64,000 nt of DNA from Aerococcus viridans (GTDB lineage: Bacteria; Bacillota; Bacilli; Lactobacillales; Aerococcaceae), in assembly GCF_002871935.1 (NCBI RefSeq), contig NZ_PNHQ01000011.1:1-64000 (forward strand), written 5' to 3'. This document shows positions 45,522-56,588 of this stretch, one piece after another. The notes beneath the pieces were generated by a model. The model ran no database searches. It was not told the origin of the DNA and saw only the letters and a program-made list of their open reading frames with translations. Every line of letters starts with the position of its first letter. Within the stretch, counting starts at the first letter, position 1. The position numbers and the translations under genes were made by a program.

Positions 45522-47216
45522 TTAAATAAATTGACCATGGTCTACATCGTAAAGTCCATTGTCTGTTAAACGAAGTTCAGGGATAACTGTTAAAGAAATA
45601 AAGGATAAGGTCATGAATGGATCAACTGATTCAGGGACACCTAGCGCTCTAGCATGTGCCACCATTTTGTTCAACTGTTCTTGAACGAATTTTGCTGATT
45701 GAATACTAATAATGCCAGCTAATTCTAGAGGTAATGTCGCTACAATTTTACCTTTAGAAGCAATGACGTACCCTCCTTGAATGCGGTCAAGTTCTGCTAC
45801 AGCTAATAAAATATCCTCATCATTATCTCCTACAACCGTAATATTATGCGCGTCATGTGAAACGCTCGTTGCAATCGCACCATTTTCAATATTATACCCC
45901 TTAATGGCACTAACACCGATACCACCAGCATGTCCGTGACGTTCAATCACACAAGCTTTATTAAAAATTTTATTAGCTTGGAAAAATTGATCTTTGACAG
46001 GTAATATTTCTTCAGACTCTCTTGTTAAAATAGAATGCGCTACTAAATTGATTACTTTGACGGGATGATGATCCACTTGTAATGCTATTTTATCTTGATT
46101 GATAAATGGTAGTTTTACAGAATGTAGAAGGTTAGTATCTGTAATGGGTGTATTATTTTTTTGATCTAGCGTATCAAAATCAATGATTTCACCATTTTTG
46201 ATGACTTGTTCAATTGTTACTTGTTCAACATCATCAATAATAAGTAAATCGGCTAAATAGCCCGCTGCAACCGCACCAAGATCATACAATTGATAAGCTC
46301 GAGCAGCATTATAAGAAGCCATTTTATAGGCTGTCGCAACAGGTACACCTAATGCAATGGCTTTTTTTACGCAAAGATCAATATGACCTTCTTTTTCAAT
46401 ATCTTCAAGATGTTTATCGTCGGTACAAAACATACAATTATCTAGCGCAATATTATTTGCAATAAAGCCTTTGATGATTGCATCAAGATTTCTGGCTGCA
46501 CTTCCCTCACGAATCAGCAATTTGAAGCCAGCTCTTAATTTTTCAATTGCTTCTTCATAATTTTCACATTCGTGTTCTGTATGGATCCCAGCAGCACGAT
46601 AAGCTTGTAATGCTTTGCCAGTTAAACCAGGTGCATGACCATCAATGATTCGATCTTTAAAAAGAGCCAGTTTATCTAATACTTTTTCTTCAGCATTTAC
46701 AACATCATCAAAACGCATCATTTCAGCTAGCCCAAAAACCTGATTAGTATTTACATAAGATGTCATATCATTGGCAAGTATTTCACCTACACCATTATTA
46801 TCGATATCTGTTGCTGGTACACAAGAAGGCATCATGATATGCGTTGTCATAGGGGTTTCTTGGATACTTTCAAGCATAAAGTCTAATCCTTTTTGTCCAA
46901 CTACATTGACCAGTTCATGTGGGTCAGCAAAAATAGTCGTCGTACCTTTTGCTAGAGCGTACTTTGAAAATTCGAGTGGTGTAACCATAGCTGATTCAAT
47001 ATGCATGTGGGCATCAATTAGACCGGGAGCAATATACTTACCTGTGCAATCAATAGTATGTTTCCCTTCATAAGCACCTACACCAGCAATACGATTGCCA
47101 GTAATTGCTACATCGGTTTGAATGATTTCTTCTGTAAAGACATTAATAACATAGCCATTTTTTAAGACAATATCGGGTAATATTTTACCATTAGCGACGT
47201 GAATTAAATCTTCCAT
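45522..47216 (-). CDS. ade: Adenine deaminase
   Basis: 564 aa amidohydrolase converting adenine to hypoxanthine and ammonia. Metal motif IDAHMHIESAMVTP at about residue 67, then FADPHELVNVVG, DGHAPGLTGKALQAY (His), HTEHECENYEEA and a distal D in CMFCTDDKHLEDI. The C-terminal domain with HGHAGGIGVSAIKGY and SHDAHNITVVGDND is specific for Ade. It is the only minus-strand gene in the right block, opposing replication direction. Confidence 0.94.
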   Translation of the reverse strand: MEDLIHVANGKILPDIVLKNGYVINVFTEEIIQTDVAITGNRIAGVGAYEGKHTIDCTGKYIAPGLIDAHMHIESAMVTPLEFSKYALAKGTTTIFADPHELVNVVGQKGLDFMLESIQETPMTTHIMMPSCVPATDIDNNGVGEILANDMTSYVNTNQVFGLAEMMRFDDVVNAEEKVLDKLALFKDRIIDGHAPGLTGKALQAYRAAGIHTEHECENYEEAIEKLRAGFKLLIREGSAARNLDAIIKGFIANNIALDNCMFCTDDKHLEDIEKEGHIDLCVKKAIALGVPVATAYKMASYNAARAYQLYDLGAVAAGYLADLLIIDDVEQVTIEQVIKNGEIIDFDTLDQKNNTPITDTNLLHSVKLPFINQDKIALQVDHHPVKVINLVAHSILTRESEEILPVKDQFFQANKIFNKACVIERHGHAGGIGVSAIKGYNIENGAIATSVSHDAHNITVVGDNDEDILLAVAELDRIQGGYVIASKGKIVATLPLELAGIISIQSAKFVQEQLNKMVAHARALGVPESVDPFMTLSFISLTVIPELRLTDNGLYDVDHGQFI

Positions 47217-47534
47217 ACTTTTCCCCTTTTATTGCGAATATATTTCTAGAACTACTGAACTGTAAATCTAATAAATGTTTAATTGTTATAAAACGATTCT
47301 TAATAGGTTTTACGAACATTACGGATGATTATAAAGTGAAAGTCATCGGATTTGAAAATTTGAATAGTATTATAACAACAAATCTCCCTAAAAGTATATA
47401 AAGAATTATTAAAAATACGAATTATAAACTAAAAGCAATATGAAAGTGTTCGTGTAAAAGAGAAGTGATGTTTGGTTATTAGGTTTTATGATAAAAATAT
47501 TGACAGTTCATATACTATACTTAAATAAAATATT
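47217..47534. other. Intergenic region upstream of ade
   Basis: No gene. TTACGAACATTACGG (about 47309-47323) contains ACGAACATT, similar to a PurR box core (CCGAACAAT), and would suit a purine-salvage gene; this is one weak match only. Confidence 0.35.
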
Positions 47535-47711
47535 GAGGCTGGGATAAAAATATCTCAGCCTCTCTCTTTACTATAGAAGAACGTTTATAATCGGGTTCCA
47601 AAAGCCAGCATTGTCCAATACTTCCCAAAATGCGCTAATAACGTTTCGTTATTGTTCGGATTTTGGTCCAGTACGTCAATGCTAAATAGCTTTTGTCACA
47701 CCTTCTTTTTG
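47535..47711 (+). repeat. MITE-like intergenic repeat, copy A
   Basis: About 177 bp. Opens with GAGGCTGGGATAAAAATATC, which forms a hairpin with CTCAGCCTC, continues with a body shared with copies at 61503-61680 and (inverted) 54183-54316, and ends with CTTTTGTCACACCTTC. The two ends are loose inverted repeats (TGGGAYAAAA / TGWGACAAAAG). No coding capacity. It sits upstream of the TM-helix protein gene. Confidence 0.8.
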
Positions 47712-47958
47712 ATGTTAGAGGATATATCATAACCATTTTTAAAGAATTAAAATACAATAATGTCTAATTTTGTATTTATAATGTATGTTTTATAAAAATA
47801 AAAAAACCAAAATCCCATTATGATAAAGATTATAAAATAACCTAAAGTATATCGCGTGAATATCACTTACGAGTATAGTAAACTAGAATTAGTCTTAAGG
47901 AATTCTTTATTTTTGAAGCATTCCAAAAATGAAGTTTCAATAAAAGGAGATGGAAAAA

Positions 47959-49188
47959 ATGGATTTAGCAGGTTTATGGGCTAGTTTAGCTGCTAGCATA
48001 CCAGCTGTTATTGGTGGTATTTTATTAATTATTGTTGCGTGGATCGTGGCGGTTTTAGTTAAAAAAGCTGTTGCAAAAGGTTTACGAGCAGCAGGTTTAG
48101 CAAGTCGCTTCGTAAAATGGCGTATCGCAGAAACTGAGGATCAAGCGGAAACAACGTTTGATACTATTGCACAAATTTTATACTACATTGTATGGGTGTT
48201 ATTCTTACCGGGCATTTTCGATATGTTTGGTTTAACCTCAATTGCGACACCAATTCGTGATATGACGGCAAATGCTTTGGCGTTCATCCCATCTATCGTA
48301 GGTGCAATCATCATTATGGTTGTAGCAGTAGTGGTAGCACGTTTAGTGAAACAATTAGTTTATTCATTAGTAAAAACAGTGAATATCGATAAATATGTAG
48401 CTAAATTTACTGGGAATAAAACACAAGATGGACAAACAGCAGATACGATTGCAAATGTACTTTCTTATGTAGCGTATATTGTTGTCTTTATTCCAATTGC
48501 GGTTGTAGCGCTTGAAACATTAGGCATTTCTTCAATTGCGACACCAATTATTGGCGTATTAAACAGTGTTGCTGCTGCAATTCCAAATATTTTAGTAGCT
48601 GTTATTTTACTAGGTGTTGGATTTGCAATTGCTAAAGTGATTGGTGACTTAGTACAAAACTTACTTGAAGGTACTGGTTTAAACAACTTATTTAACCGTG
48701 AAACTAGTGCAAGTACAAAAAATATCAATGTGTCAGAAATCATTGGTCAAGTAGTTGCGGTAGTGATTGGTTTATTCTTTACAGTTGAAGCTTTAAATGT
48801 ATTAAACTTAGCGATCTTAAACACTGTTGGTGCAGCAATCATTGCTTACCTACCTAACGTACTAATTGCTTTAATTATCTTAGGTCTTGGTATCTTTGGT
48901 GGTCGTTTCGTTGGTGACTTAGTGAATAAAGCCACTCAAAGTAAATGGGTTGGTGAAATCATTAAAGGCGTATTCGTGGTATTCTCAGTATTTATGGCAT
49001 TAGATCAATTGAACTTTGCGAATAATATTGTGAACATGGCCTTCCTATTCATTATCGGTGGCTTATCAGTTGCCTTTGCCCTATCATTTGGTTTAGGTGG
49101 ACGCGACTTTGCGAATAAACAATTAGAAAAATTAGATAAAAAAATTGAAGAAGAATCTGGTCAAACGGATAATAAAGATCAATTCTAA
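47959..49188 (+). CDS. Membrane protein with repeated TM-helix motifs (mechanosensitive-channel-like)
   Basis: 409 aa, about eleven to twelve hydrophobic segments. Three to four internal repeats of the type IPAVIGGILLIIVAWIVAVL, FIPSIVGAIIIMVVAVVVAR, IPNILVAVILLGVGFAIAKV, LPNVLIALIILGLGIFGGRF each followed by a helix end with L-V. This is the conserved TM-helix family seen in mechanosensitive-channel-like proteins. ATG 47959 is chosen, since ATG 47950 touches the GGAG site. The soluble tail is short and charged (LDKKIEEESGQTDNKDQF). Confidence 0.75.
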   Translation: MDLAGLWASLAASIPAVIGGILLIIVAWIVAVLVKKAVAKGLRAAGLASRFVKWRIAETEDQAETTFDTIAQILYYIVWVLFLPGIFDMFGLTSIATPIRDMTANALAFIPSIVGAIIIMVVAVVVARLVKQLVYSLVKTVNIDKYVAKFTGNKTQDGQTADTIANVLSYVAYIVVFIPIAVVALETLGISSIATPIIGVLNSVAAAIPNILVAVILLGVGFAIAKVIGDLVQNLLEGTGLNNLFNRETSASTKNINVSEIIGQVVAVVIGLFFTVEALNVLNLAILNTVGAAIIAYLPNVLIALIILGLGIFGGRFVGDLVNKATQSKWVGEIIKGVFVVFSVFMALDQLNFANNIVNMAFLFIIGGLSVAFALSFGLGGRDFANKQLEKLDKKIEEESGQTDNKDQF

Positions 49189-49204
49189 TCACAATGAAGA
49201 CTGT

Positions 49205-49236
49205 ACCCCTGGCTATAAAGCTGGGGGTTTTTATTT
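49205..49236 (+). terminator. Terminator after the TM-helix protein gene
   Basis: ACCCCTGGCT (49205-49214) pairs with AGCTGGGGGT, then five T. Confidence 0.85.
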
Positions 49237-49352
49237 GTTTCTGAACTATTAAGCCTTCTATAAGCTTTAGCGTATACCTTTATTTATTTTATGAAAACGT
49301 ATACAATATAAGTAATAAAAGAATTCGTGGATGATTGTGGGAGGTGTCAAAA

Positions 49353-50552
49353 ATGAAACAGAAAGTAACATGGTTTTTGTTATTGAGTACGTCATTAGTG
49401 TTAGGTTCATGTTCTTGGTTTAATAATGCAGCGGACGTTTATGATGAAAGCAAAGTGTCTTCGTCTGAACAAGTGTCTTCAACAAATAATGAAAGTTCGT
49501 CAGTAGATGCTTCATCTAGTCAATCTAGTTCAGTAGCAGAAAGTGAAGCTAGTGATGATACGAGTGAATCTAGTTCCTCTGAAGTGGCACCAGCTTTAGC
49601 GGTGACTGACTATTTTCCAATGAAAGAAGGTTACCAGGCGGTATTTGCTGGTGACGGGAATGAATTTGCGGGATTTACGCGGACCTATGATTTTATCCGT
49701 GATGATTTCCTAACGATGCGGACTGCAACTGGTGGCACCACAACCTTAGAAGTAGTAGCCATTACACCAGACAGGGCTGAAGTGTTGGTGACTAAGCCCG
49801 AAACTTACAGTCATGAAGAGCTTACTTACGATATGATTACGCAAACTGGTGAACCCACTAAGACTTTAATTGAAGGGCCAATCGAAGTCGGTCATACTTG
49901 GGATAGTGACGGTCGTCAAAGGGAGATTACTGGAATAGATGTCCCCGTTGAAACGACGACGGGTAGCTATGAAGCGCTAGAAGTGACGGAATATGGCGAT
50001 GATAATGAAAGAAGAGAGTATTATGCGCCGGATGTAGGGTTAATTTATGTGGAAGATGAAAGTATGGACCCGGATGCGACATATCTTGTGACTCAAATGT
50101 TAGATCAATTGTCTTTTGAAGGCTGGGATGAAGCGATTACCTTCTACTATCCAAATGGTGAAAATAGTTTTGAACAAGTAACTGATACCATTCAGATGAC
50201 TACCAATGATACGATGGCTTTGAAATTCACACAGCTGTTTCAGGGTGGCAATAGTGCTGACCAACAATTGATAAGTAAAAGTGTTGAAATAAATACCATT
50301 GATGTGAATGGACAGGGTCCTGGTCAAGGTAAGACCGTCTACATTGACTTTAATGAATATATCCGTGAATTGGCAGATGATCCGCATGGTAAGGCCAAGT
50401 TAGATGCCATGATGGCCAGTACTCAACAATATTATAATGCTGATGATATCCAACCAACTATTGAAGGTGAATATATGGTTATTGATGGGCTTGTGACTTT
50501 AACAGCTGAAAACCCCTTATACTTAGTGCCCGAAGATGTCTATCCTTATTAA
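49353..50552 (+). CDS. Lipoprotein with Ser-rich linker, possible GerMN-like domain
   Basis: About 399 aa. Signal peptide MKQKVTWFLLLSTSLVLGSC with lipobox LGSC, so it is anchored outside the membrane. Residues ~35-85 are a Ser/Glu/Asp-rich linker (SSSQSSSVAESEASDDTSES). The middle domain has repeated beta strands (EVVAITPDRAEVLVTKPETY). The C-terminal third (EAITFYYPNGENSF, then KTVYIDFNEYIREL) resembles GerMN-type domains, but this is uncertain. ATG 49353 after GGGAGGTG is preferred. Function unknown. Confidence 0.65.
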   Translation: MKQKVTWFLLLSTSLVLGSCSWFNNAADVYDESKVSSSEQVSSTNNESSSVDASSSQSSSVAESEASDDTSESSSSEVAPALAVTDYFPMKEGYQAVFAGDGNEFAGFTRTYDFIRDDFLTMRTATGGTTTLEVVAITPDRAEVLVTKPETYSHEELTYDMITQTGEPTKTLIEGPIEVGHTWDSDGRQREITGIDVPVETTTGSYEALEVTEYGDDNERREYYAPDVGLIYVEDESMDPDATYLVTQMLDQLSFEGWDEAITFYYPNGENSFEQVTDTIQMTTNDTMALKFTQLFQGGNSADQQLISKSVEINTIDVNGQGPGQGKTVYIDFNEYIRELADDPHGKAKLDAMMASTQQYYNADDIQPTIEGEYMVIDGLVTLTAENPLYLVPEDVYPY

Positions 50553-50561
50553 GGCAAAATG

Positions 50562-50594
50562 AACGCTCATCCTTTATTTGGATGGGCGTTTTTT
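50562..50594 (+). terminator. Terminator after the lipoprotein gene
   Basis: AACGCTCATCC (50562-50572) pairs with GGATGGGCGTT (50580-50590) with one G-U pair, then six T. Confidence 0.85.
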
Positions 50595-50678
50595 CATGCT
50601 AGTCCAAAAAACTTATTTCGTCCTTTTCAAGGGAATTATCGGTGGGGTGAAAAAGTCGCAATTTCTGAGTAGAATTAG

Positions 50679-50850
50679 TTTACTTTTAAATATAGATTGC
50701 GTATAATACCGAATGTATAAAAAAAGTAGTTTGACAGTCAAAGTGTCTTTCTAGTCCAACCAGGTAAATGGGAGGGGTAGATTGGGCGCTTTTTTATTTG
50801 CACAAATATGAACAATAGTAGATAAATTTAGTTAGAAAGGAATAGATTTT
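50679..50850 (+). promoter_or_regulatory. Promoter and leader of mnmE-mnmG
   Basis: TTTACT (50679-50684), 17-nt spacer, TATAAT (50702-50707). The ~140-nt leader contains GACAGTCAAAGTGTC and a T-run after GATTGGGCGC (about 50782-50797), which may be a weak attenuator. The fold was not resolved. Confidence 0.5.
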
Positions 50851-52242
50851 ATGATTACTCGTGGTTTTGATACGATCGCAGCGATTTCTTCTGCCCCAGG
50901 TGAGGGTGCTATTGGGATTGTACGTCTTTCAGGTGATGATGCCTTAGCAATTGCGGATAAGGTTTATAAATTAGGTAGTAAAAAATTGAGTACGCAAGAC
51001 AGCCATACGATTCACTACGGCCATATTGTAGATCCAAAAGATGGTCAAGAGATTGATGAAGTGATGGTTTCAGTTATGCGGGAACCTAAAACTTTTACTC
51101 GTGAAGATATTGTTGAAATTAATACCCATGGTGGAATTGTAGCGACAAATCGCGTGTTAGAGCTTGTTTTGCGTGAAGGCGCTAGCTTAGCGGAGCCAGG
51201 TGAATTTACTAAACGGGCCTTTATTAATGGGCGGATTGATCTAACGCAGGCAGAAGCTGTGATGGATTTAATCCGTGCCAAAACAGACCGGTCAATGGAT
51301 TTAGCTGTAAAGCAATTAGACGGAAAGTTATCTCATTTAATTGAAAATCTGCGTCAAGATATCTTAAATACGTTGGCGCAAGTTGAAGTGAATATTGATT
51401 ATCCTGAATATGATGATGTGGAAGAAATGACACTTAAATTGTTGGGTGAGAAAACCCAAATCATAAAAGAGCGGATTGATGGTTTATTATCTACTGCTAA
51501 ACAAGGGAAAATCTTGCGTGATGGGATATCAACTGCTATTGTAGGACGACCAAATGTAGGAAAATCTTCTTTATTAAATGCCTTATTAAGAGAAGAAAAA
51601 GCGATTGTAACAGATATCGAAGGGACAACCCGCGATACGGTTGAAGAATATATTAATATTCGCGGTGTTCCTTTGAAATTAGTGGATACAGCAGGTATTC
51701 GTGATACAGAAGATGTTGTGGAACAAATCGGTGTGGAGCGGTCGAAGAAAGCTTTAGCTGAAGCAGAATTAGTCTTACTATTATTAAACCAGTCTGAACC
51801 TTTAACAGATGGTGACCGTGAACTTTTAAACTTAACTCAAGGGCACAAGCGTATTATTGTCATGAATAAAATGGACTTACCTAACCAACTTCTAAAGGAA
51901 TCTTTATTAGAGTGGGTTGACGAGGATGAGGTGATTGCAACATCAATGATGACTCAAGAAGGTATCGATGCTTTAGAGGAAAAAATAGCGGATTACTTCT
52001 TTACCGGTCAATCTGGTGAAAAAGATGCGACTTATGTGTCTAATGCACGTCATATTGACCTTTTACAAAAGGCGAGTCAATCACTAGATGAAGTAAAAAA
52101 TGGGATTGATATGGGTATGCCGGTTGATTTGATTCAAATCGACTTCACCCGTGCTTGGGAAATCTTAGGTGAAATTATTGGTGAAAATGCACCGGATGAA
52201 CTATTGACACAACTATTCAGTCAATTCTGTTTAGGTAAATAA
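50851..52242 (+). CDS. mnmE: tRNA uridine-5-carboxymethylaminomethyl modification GTPase MnmE
   Basis: 463 aa. N-terminal tetrahydrofolate-binding domain ([20 protein letters not shown]), helical domain, and an inserted G domain at about 220-375 with [38 protein letters not shown] and MNKMDL. The C-terminal motif FCLGK carries the catalytic Cys. With MnmG it modifies U34 of tRNAs reading NNA/NNG codons. AGAAAGGAA precedes ATG 50851. mnmG follows after 24 bp. Confidence 0.97.
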   Translation: MITRGFDTIAAISSAPGEGAIGIVRLSGDDALAIADKVYKLGSKKLSTQDSHTIHYGHIVDPKDGQEIDEVMVSVMREPKTFTREDIVEINTHGGIVATNRVLELVLREGASLAEPGEFTKRAFINGRIDLTQAEAVMDLIRAKTDRSMDLAVKQLDGKLSHLIENLRQDILNTLAQVEVNIDYPEYDDVEEMTLKLLGEKTQIIKERIDGLLSTAKQGKILRDGISTAIVGRPNVGKSSLLNALLREEKAIVTDIEGTTRDTVEEYINIRGVPLKLVDTAGIRDTEDVVEQIGVERSKKALAEAELVLLLLNQSEPLTDGDRELLNLTQGHKRIIVMNKMDLPNQLLKESLLEWVDEDEVIATSMMTQEGIDALEEKIADYFFTGQSGEKDATYVSNARHIDLLQKASQSLDEVKNGIDMGMPVDLIQIDFTRAWEILGEIIGENAPDELLTQLFSQFCLGK

Positions 52243-52266
52243 AAGAAAGTTAGAAAGGATGAGACG

Positions 52267-54165
52267 ATGCAAACTTATGAAGCAGGGAAATATGATGTCA
52301 TTGTAGTTGGTGCTGGGCATGCCGGTAGTGAAGCAGCCTTAGCCGCAGCTCGTATGGGTGCAGACACAATGTTAATTACTATTAATATTGATATGGTAGC
52401 CTTTATGCCTTGTAACCCGTCTATTGGAGGACCAGCAAAAGGGGTAGTGGTTAGAGAAATTGATGCCCTTGGTGGTGAAATGGGTCGTAATATCGATAAG
52501 ACCTATATTCAAATGCGTATGCTAAATACAGGTAAAGGGCCAGCTGTCCGTGCCTTACGTGCGCAAGCAGATAAAGATGCATACGCTAAAGAAATGCGTA
52601 AAACGATTGAAAATCAAGAGGGGCTAACCTTGCGTCAAGGATTAGTTGATGACTTAATCATTGAAGATGATACAGTTAAAGGAATTGTTACCAATACTGG
52701 TGCAATTTACCGAGCTGATGCAGTCATTTTAACCACTGGTACAGCAGCCCGTGGTGAAATTATTATTGGCGAATTAAAATACTCTTCAGGTCCAAATAAT
52801 TCACAACCTGCTGAGAAGTTAACTGGTAATTTGGCTGAAAAATATGGTTTTGATATTGCTCGATTCAAAACGGGGACACCACCACGTGTTGATAAACGTA
52901 CGATTAATTATGAAGAAACAGAAATTCAACCTGGTGATGACGCGCCTAATCATTTTTCATTTATGTCTAAGGATGAAGATTATTTACCATTAGCAGACCA
53001 AGTACCTTGTTTCTTAACTTATACAAACGAAGCCACCCATGAAACAATTCGAGAAAACTTACATCGTGCTCCGATGTTTACAGGTATTGTTGAGGGTGTT
53101 GGTGCCCGTTACTGCCCGTCAATTGAAGATAAAGTTGTACGTTTTGCAGATAAACCAAAACATCAAATCTTCTTAGAACCTGAAGGGTTAGATAATGAAG
53201 AGATTTACGTTCAAGGACTATCTACTTCACTTCCAGAAGATGTTCAAAATGATATGATTCACTCCGTTAAAGGATTGGAAAATGCTCGTATTATGCGTAG
53301 TGGCTATGCAATTGAGTATGATGTCGTGAAACCAAATCAATTAAAGGTAAATTTAGAAACTAAACAAATTGCTAATTTATTTACTGCTGGACAAACGAAT
53401 GGGACTTCTGGTTATGAAGAGGCTGCTGGTCAAGGTTTGTATGCGGGGATTAATGCTGTATTGAAAATCCGTGGTGAAGAACCGTTTGTAATTGGTCGTG
53501 ATCAAGGCTATATTGGCGTAATGATTGATGATTTAGTCACTAAAGGTACTACTGAACCTTATCGTTTACTCACATCTCGCGCTGAATACCGTTTATTATT
53601 ACGCCATGACAATGCAGATACACGTTTAACAGAGAAAGGTTATGAATTTGGCTTAGTTTCTGAAGAACAATATCACCTATATAAGTCAAACCAAGCAGAA
53701 GTAGCTGAAGAATTAGACCGTCTAATGAATGTTCGTTTGAAACCAACACAAGCATTACAAGACTTTTTAGCAGAAAAAAATTCAGCTGCCTTAAAAGATG
53801 GGATTATGGCGAGTGATTTATTACGTCGTCCAGAGCTAAAAATTGATGATATTTTAAAATTTGCGCCAAGTGATAAAGCATTATCACGTCAAGTAAGAGA
53901 GCAAGTTGAAATTCAAATTAAATATGCTGGCTATATTGTAAAAGAACAACGTAAAGTAGAGAAATTACATCGTTTAGAACAAAAAGAAATTCCTGCTGAC
54001 ATCGATTGGGATGCTATTGACAGCTTGGCTACTGAAGCACGCCAACGCTTGAAAGAGATCGGTCCACGTACCTTAGCTCAAGCTAGCCGTGTATCAGGAG
54101 TAAATCCTTCAGATGTATCCATTATCATGGTTTACCTACAAGGTGGTCACGTAGCACGTATTTAA
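52267..54165 (+). CDS. mnmG: tRNA uridine modification enzyme MnmG (GidA)
   Basis: 632 aa flavoprotein partner of MnmE. FAD-binding Rossmann motif [19 protein letters not shown] at about 14-32, then [30 protein letters not shown] [18 protein letters not shown], and [20 protein letters not shown]. The C-terminal helical part ends [16 protein letters not shown]. Start ATG 52267 has AGAAAGGAT upstream. Confidence 0.97.
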   Translation: MQTYEAGKYDVIVVGAGHAGSEAALAAARMGADTMLITINIDMVAFMPCNPSIGGPAKGVVVREIDALGGEMGRNIDKTYIQMRMLNTGKGPAVRALRAQADKDAYAKEMRKTIENQEGLTLRQGLVDDLIIEDDTVKGIVTNTGAIYRADAVILTTGTAARGEIIIGELKYSSGPNNSQPAEKLTGNLAEKYGFDIARFKTGTPPRVDKRTINYEETEIQPGDDAPNHFSFMSKDEDYLPLADQVPCFLTYTNEATHETIRENLHRAPMFTGIVEGVGARYCPSIEDKVVRFADKPKHQIFLEPEGLDNEEIYVQGLSTSLPEDVQNDMIHSVKGLENARIMRSGYAIEYDVVKPNQLKVNLETKQIANLFTAGQTNGTSGYEEAAGQGLYAGINAVLKIRGEEPFVIGRDQGYIGVMIDDLVTKGTTEPYRLLTSRAEYRLLLRHDNADTRLTEKGYEFGLVSEEQYHLYKSNQAEVAEELDRLMNVRLKPTQALQDFLAEKNSAALKDGIMASDLLRRPELKIDDILKFAPSDKALSRQVREQVEIQIKYAGYIVKEQRKVEKLHRLEQKEIPADIDWDAIDSLATEARQRLKEIGPRTLAQASRVSGVNPSDVSIIMVYLQGGHVARI

Positions 54166-54182
54166 GTCAAATGATATCAAAA

Positions 54183-54316
54183 GAAGATGAGACAAAAGTC
54201 GTTTAGAATTGGCGCATTGTGGGCAATATCGGACAATGCTGACTTTTGAAACCCGATTATCAATATCTTTTATATCGCAAAGAGAGGTTGAGATATTTTT
54301 GTCCCAGCCTCTTTTA
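54183..54316 (-). repeat. MITE-like intergenic repeat, copy C (inverted, internally deleted)
   Basis: Reverse-orientation copy of the 47535-47711 repeat: AAGATGAGACAAAAGTCG at one end, GAGATATTTTTGTCCCAGCC at the other. About 45 bp of the middle (the stretch containing ATAACGAAACGTTATT in copy A) is missing. It sits between mnmG and the DsrE-like gene. Confidence 0.75.
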
Positions 54317-54495
54317 ACGTATGAGGAATCTAATCGTTAACGCCTATATTAGACTTCAGGCATATGCTATAATTTAAGAGAATAAATGATTGATGATAAA
54401 ATCGTTTAAAGCAAGTGCATAGCTATATGCGCCCAATAAATTTGTAAGCTATACGAAAATAAATGCCTAGGTAAATGAAAAAAAGGAGTAATCTA

Positions 54496-54828
54496 ATGCT
54501 AAAACGTGCTATTTTTCATGTACATGAGATGAAAGAATGGGAGAATATCTTACCAACTATTCAAAATGCGCTAAATGATGTGGAAGATTTACAAGTAATC
54601 GTCCTGGCTAATGGTCGTGCTGTTCGAATTGCTTTGCGTGAAGCGCATTATCAAGACTTAGAAAAACTCGTGAAACAAGGTGTGACGATTGAGTTATGCC
54701 AACATGCACTACAAGCTCAAGGAATTGATCTAGAAATGCTGAATAATCACTTATTTACCCCGGTTACATCAGGTATTGCCGAATTAATTAACCGTCAACA
54801 TGATGGTTATGCCTATATTCGTGCTTAA
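54496..54828 (+). CDS. DsrE-family protein
   Basis: 110 aa, ATG 54496 after AAAGGAG. MLKRAIFHVHEMKEWENILP, then LQVIVLANGRAVRIALRE (the ANGxAV turn of DsrE/F-like folds), KQGVTIELCQHALQAQGI and PVTSGIAELINRQHDGYAYI. The Cys in ELCQHAL is at the sulfur-relay position of the family, so a sulfur-carrier role is possible. Its partner is unknown. Located between mnmG and rsmG. Confidence 0.8.
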   Translation: MLKRAIFHVHEMKEWENILPTIQNALNDVEDLQVIVLANGRAVRIALREAHYQDLEKLVKQGVTIELCQHALQAQGIDLEMLNNHLFTPVTSGIAELINRQHDGYAYIRA

Positions 54829-54886
54829 TGAATGAGCAGCTTATTTTATCGGACCATCTAGAATTCAATATAGAAAGTAGACAATC

Positions 54887-55603
54887 ATGAATCCAGAATT
54901 ATTTAAAAGTAGTTTAGCGGATGCAGGTATCCACTTAAATGACCAACAAATGACACAATTCAACCGTTATTTCGAATTATTGGTTGAATGGAATGAAAAA
55001 ATGAATTTGACAGCCATTACAGAACTAGAAGAAGTGTATTTGAAACATTTCTATGATTCACTGACTGTTGCTATGCACGTTGAAATGGCTGATCAAGCGT
55101 ACCGTTTAGTAGACGTCGGTTCAGGCGCTGGGTTCCCCAGTATTCCACTAAAAATTGCCTTACCAAACTTAGAAGTCACGATTGTTGACTCATTGAATAA
55201 ACGCATCAATTTTATCAATGAAGTGATCAATGCGTTAGGTTTAGAAGGCGTTCATGCTTATCATGATAGAGCCGAAACTTTTGGTCAAAACCCACAATTC
55301 CGTGGTCAATTTGATTTTGCAACTGCTAGAGCGGTGGCTAGATTAAACTTATTAGCAGAATTTTGTTTACCCCTAGTGAAAAAAAATGGTCAATTCTTAG
55401 CCATGAAAGCGCAACAATCTGATGATGAAATTGAAGAAGCAAAACATGCCATTGCTGTCCTAGGAGGTAAATTTGCTGAAGATATTCAATTTGATTTACC
55501 AGCTGAAGCTGGAGAGCGTCATATTTTACGGATTGAAAAACCTAAAGAAACACCAAAAAAATATCCACGTAAACCAGGGAAACCAGCGAAAAGTCCGCTA
55601 TAA
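54887..55603 (+). CDS. rsmG: 16S rRNA (guanine-527 N7)-methyltransferase RsmG
   Basis: 238 aa. SAM-binding motif [18 protein letters not shown] at about 66-83, preceded by [10 protein letters not shown] and HFYDSLTV of the family. The C-terminus carries a basic tail ([19 protein letters not shown]). It methylates G527 in 16S rRNA. Position between mnmG and parA is the usual Firmicutes order. Confidence 0.96.
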   Translation: MNPELFKSSLADAGIHLNDQQMTQFNRYFELLVEWNEKMNLTAITELEEVYLKHFYDSLTVAMHVEMADQAYRLVDVGSGAGFPSIPLKIALPNLEVTIVDSLNKRINFINEVINALGLEGVHAYHDRAETFGQNPQFRGQFDFATARAVARLNLLAEFCLPLVKKNGQFLAMKAQQSDDEIEEAKHAIAVLGGKFAEDIQFDLPAEAGERHILRIEKPKETPKKYPRKPGKPAKSPL

Positions 55604-55746
55604 GTAAGGGATTAAAAGTATTTTACTTGATAATGGAATTCCTTGAACAATCTAGACGCTTTTTTGGTACAATGGTAAAGAATAAATGACATGACAAGCA
55701 TAATATTGCGAAAAATAGTCTAAAAACTATTTTGAATGAATGCGAA

Positions 55747-55776
55747 GGAACGGAAACGCATTCCGTTCCTTTTTTA
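55747..55776 (+). terminator. Terminator between rsmG and parA
   Basis: GGAACGGAA (55747-55755) pairs with TTCCGTTCC (55761-55769), then a T-run. Confidence 0.85.
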
Positions 55777-55811
55777 TTAAAATCAATGGATATAACGCAG
55801 GGGGTTAGAAA

Positions 55812-56588
55812 ATGGGTAAAGTAATCGCAGTCGCCAATCAAAAAGGTGGTGTCGGGAAGACAACAACAACTGTCAACTTAGCATCCGCACTTGCCTACCA
55901 AGGTAAGAAAATTTTATTAATTGATAGTGATGCGCAAGGAAATGCTACTAGCGGACTAGGCATTGCTAAGGGTTCTGTTGAAAACAGTATCTATGACGTG
56001 TTGATTAACGAAGTTGCGATTAAAGATGCTGTAGTATCATCTTCACGTGAAAACTTATCTGTTGTACCGGCAACGATTTCCTTAGCTGGGGCTGAGGTTG
56101 AACTTACCAGTATCTCTCACCGTGAGCAAAAGATGAAAGCAGCGATTCAACCGATTCGAAATGACTATGACTACATTTTTATCGATTGTCCACCATCACT
56201 AGGACATTTAACGATTAATGCCTTTACCAGTGCAGATTCAGTATTGATTCCTGTACAAAGTGAATACTATGCCTTAGAAGGGTTAAGTCAGTTGCTAAAT
56301 ACTATCCAACTAGTGCAAAAACACTTTAATGCAGGGTTAAAAATTGAAGGTGTTTTAATGACAATGTATGATGCAAGAACAAACTTATCGAATGAAGTCG
56401 TAGAAGAAGTTCGGAAGTACTTTGGTCAAGCAGTATATACGACCTTAATTCCAAGAAATGTGCGTTTGTCTGAAGCACCATCATATGGACAATCTATTAT
56501 TGACTACGATATTCGTTCTCGCGGCGCTGAAGTGTATCTAGAATTGGCAAAGGAAGTGCTAGAAAATAATGGGCAAACAAACAAATAA
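55812..56588 (+). CDS. parA: Chromosome partitioning ATPase ParA (Soj)
   Basis: 258 aa. Deviant Walker A at the start: VANQKGGVGKTTTTVNLASA; Walker A' IDSDAQGNATSG; Walker B DYIFIDCPPSLGHLT. It moves origin regions and regulates DnaA with ParB. Start ATG 55812 after GGGGG. It overlaps parB by 20 nt. The target sites for the system are the parS cluster at 25.6-27.3 kb. Confidence 0.97.
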   Translation: MGKVIAVANQKGGVGKTTTTVNLASALAYQGKKILLIDSDAQGNATSGLGIAKGSVENSIYDVLINEVAIKDAVVSSSRENLSVVPATISLAGAEVELTSISHREQKMKAAIQPIRNDYDYIFIDCPPSLGHLTINAFTSADSVLIPVQSEYYALEGLSQLLNTIQLVQKHFNAGLKIEGVLMTMYDARTNLSNEVVEEVRKYFGQAVYTTLIPRNVRLSEAPSYGQSIIDYDIRSRGAEVYLELAKEVLENNGQTNK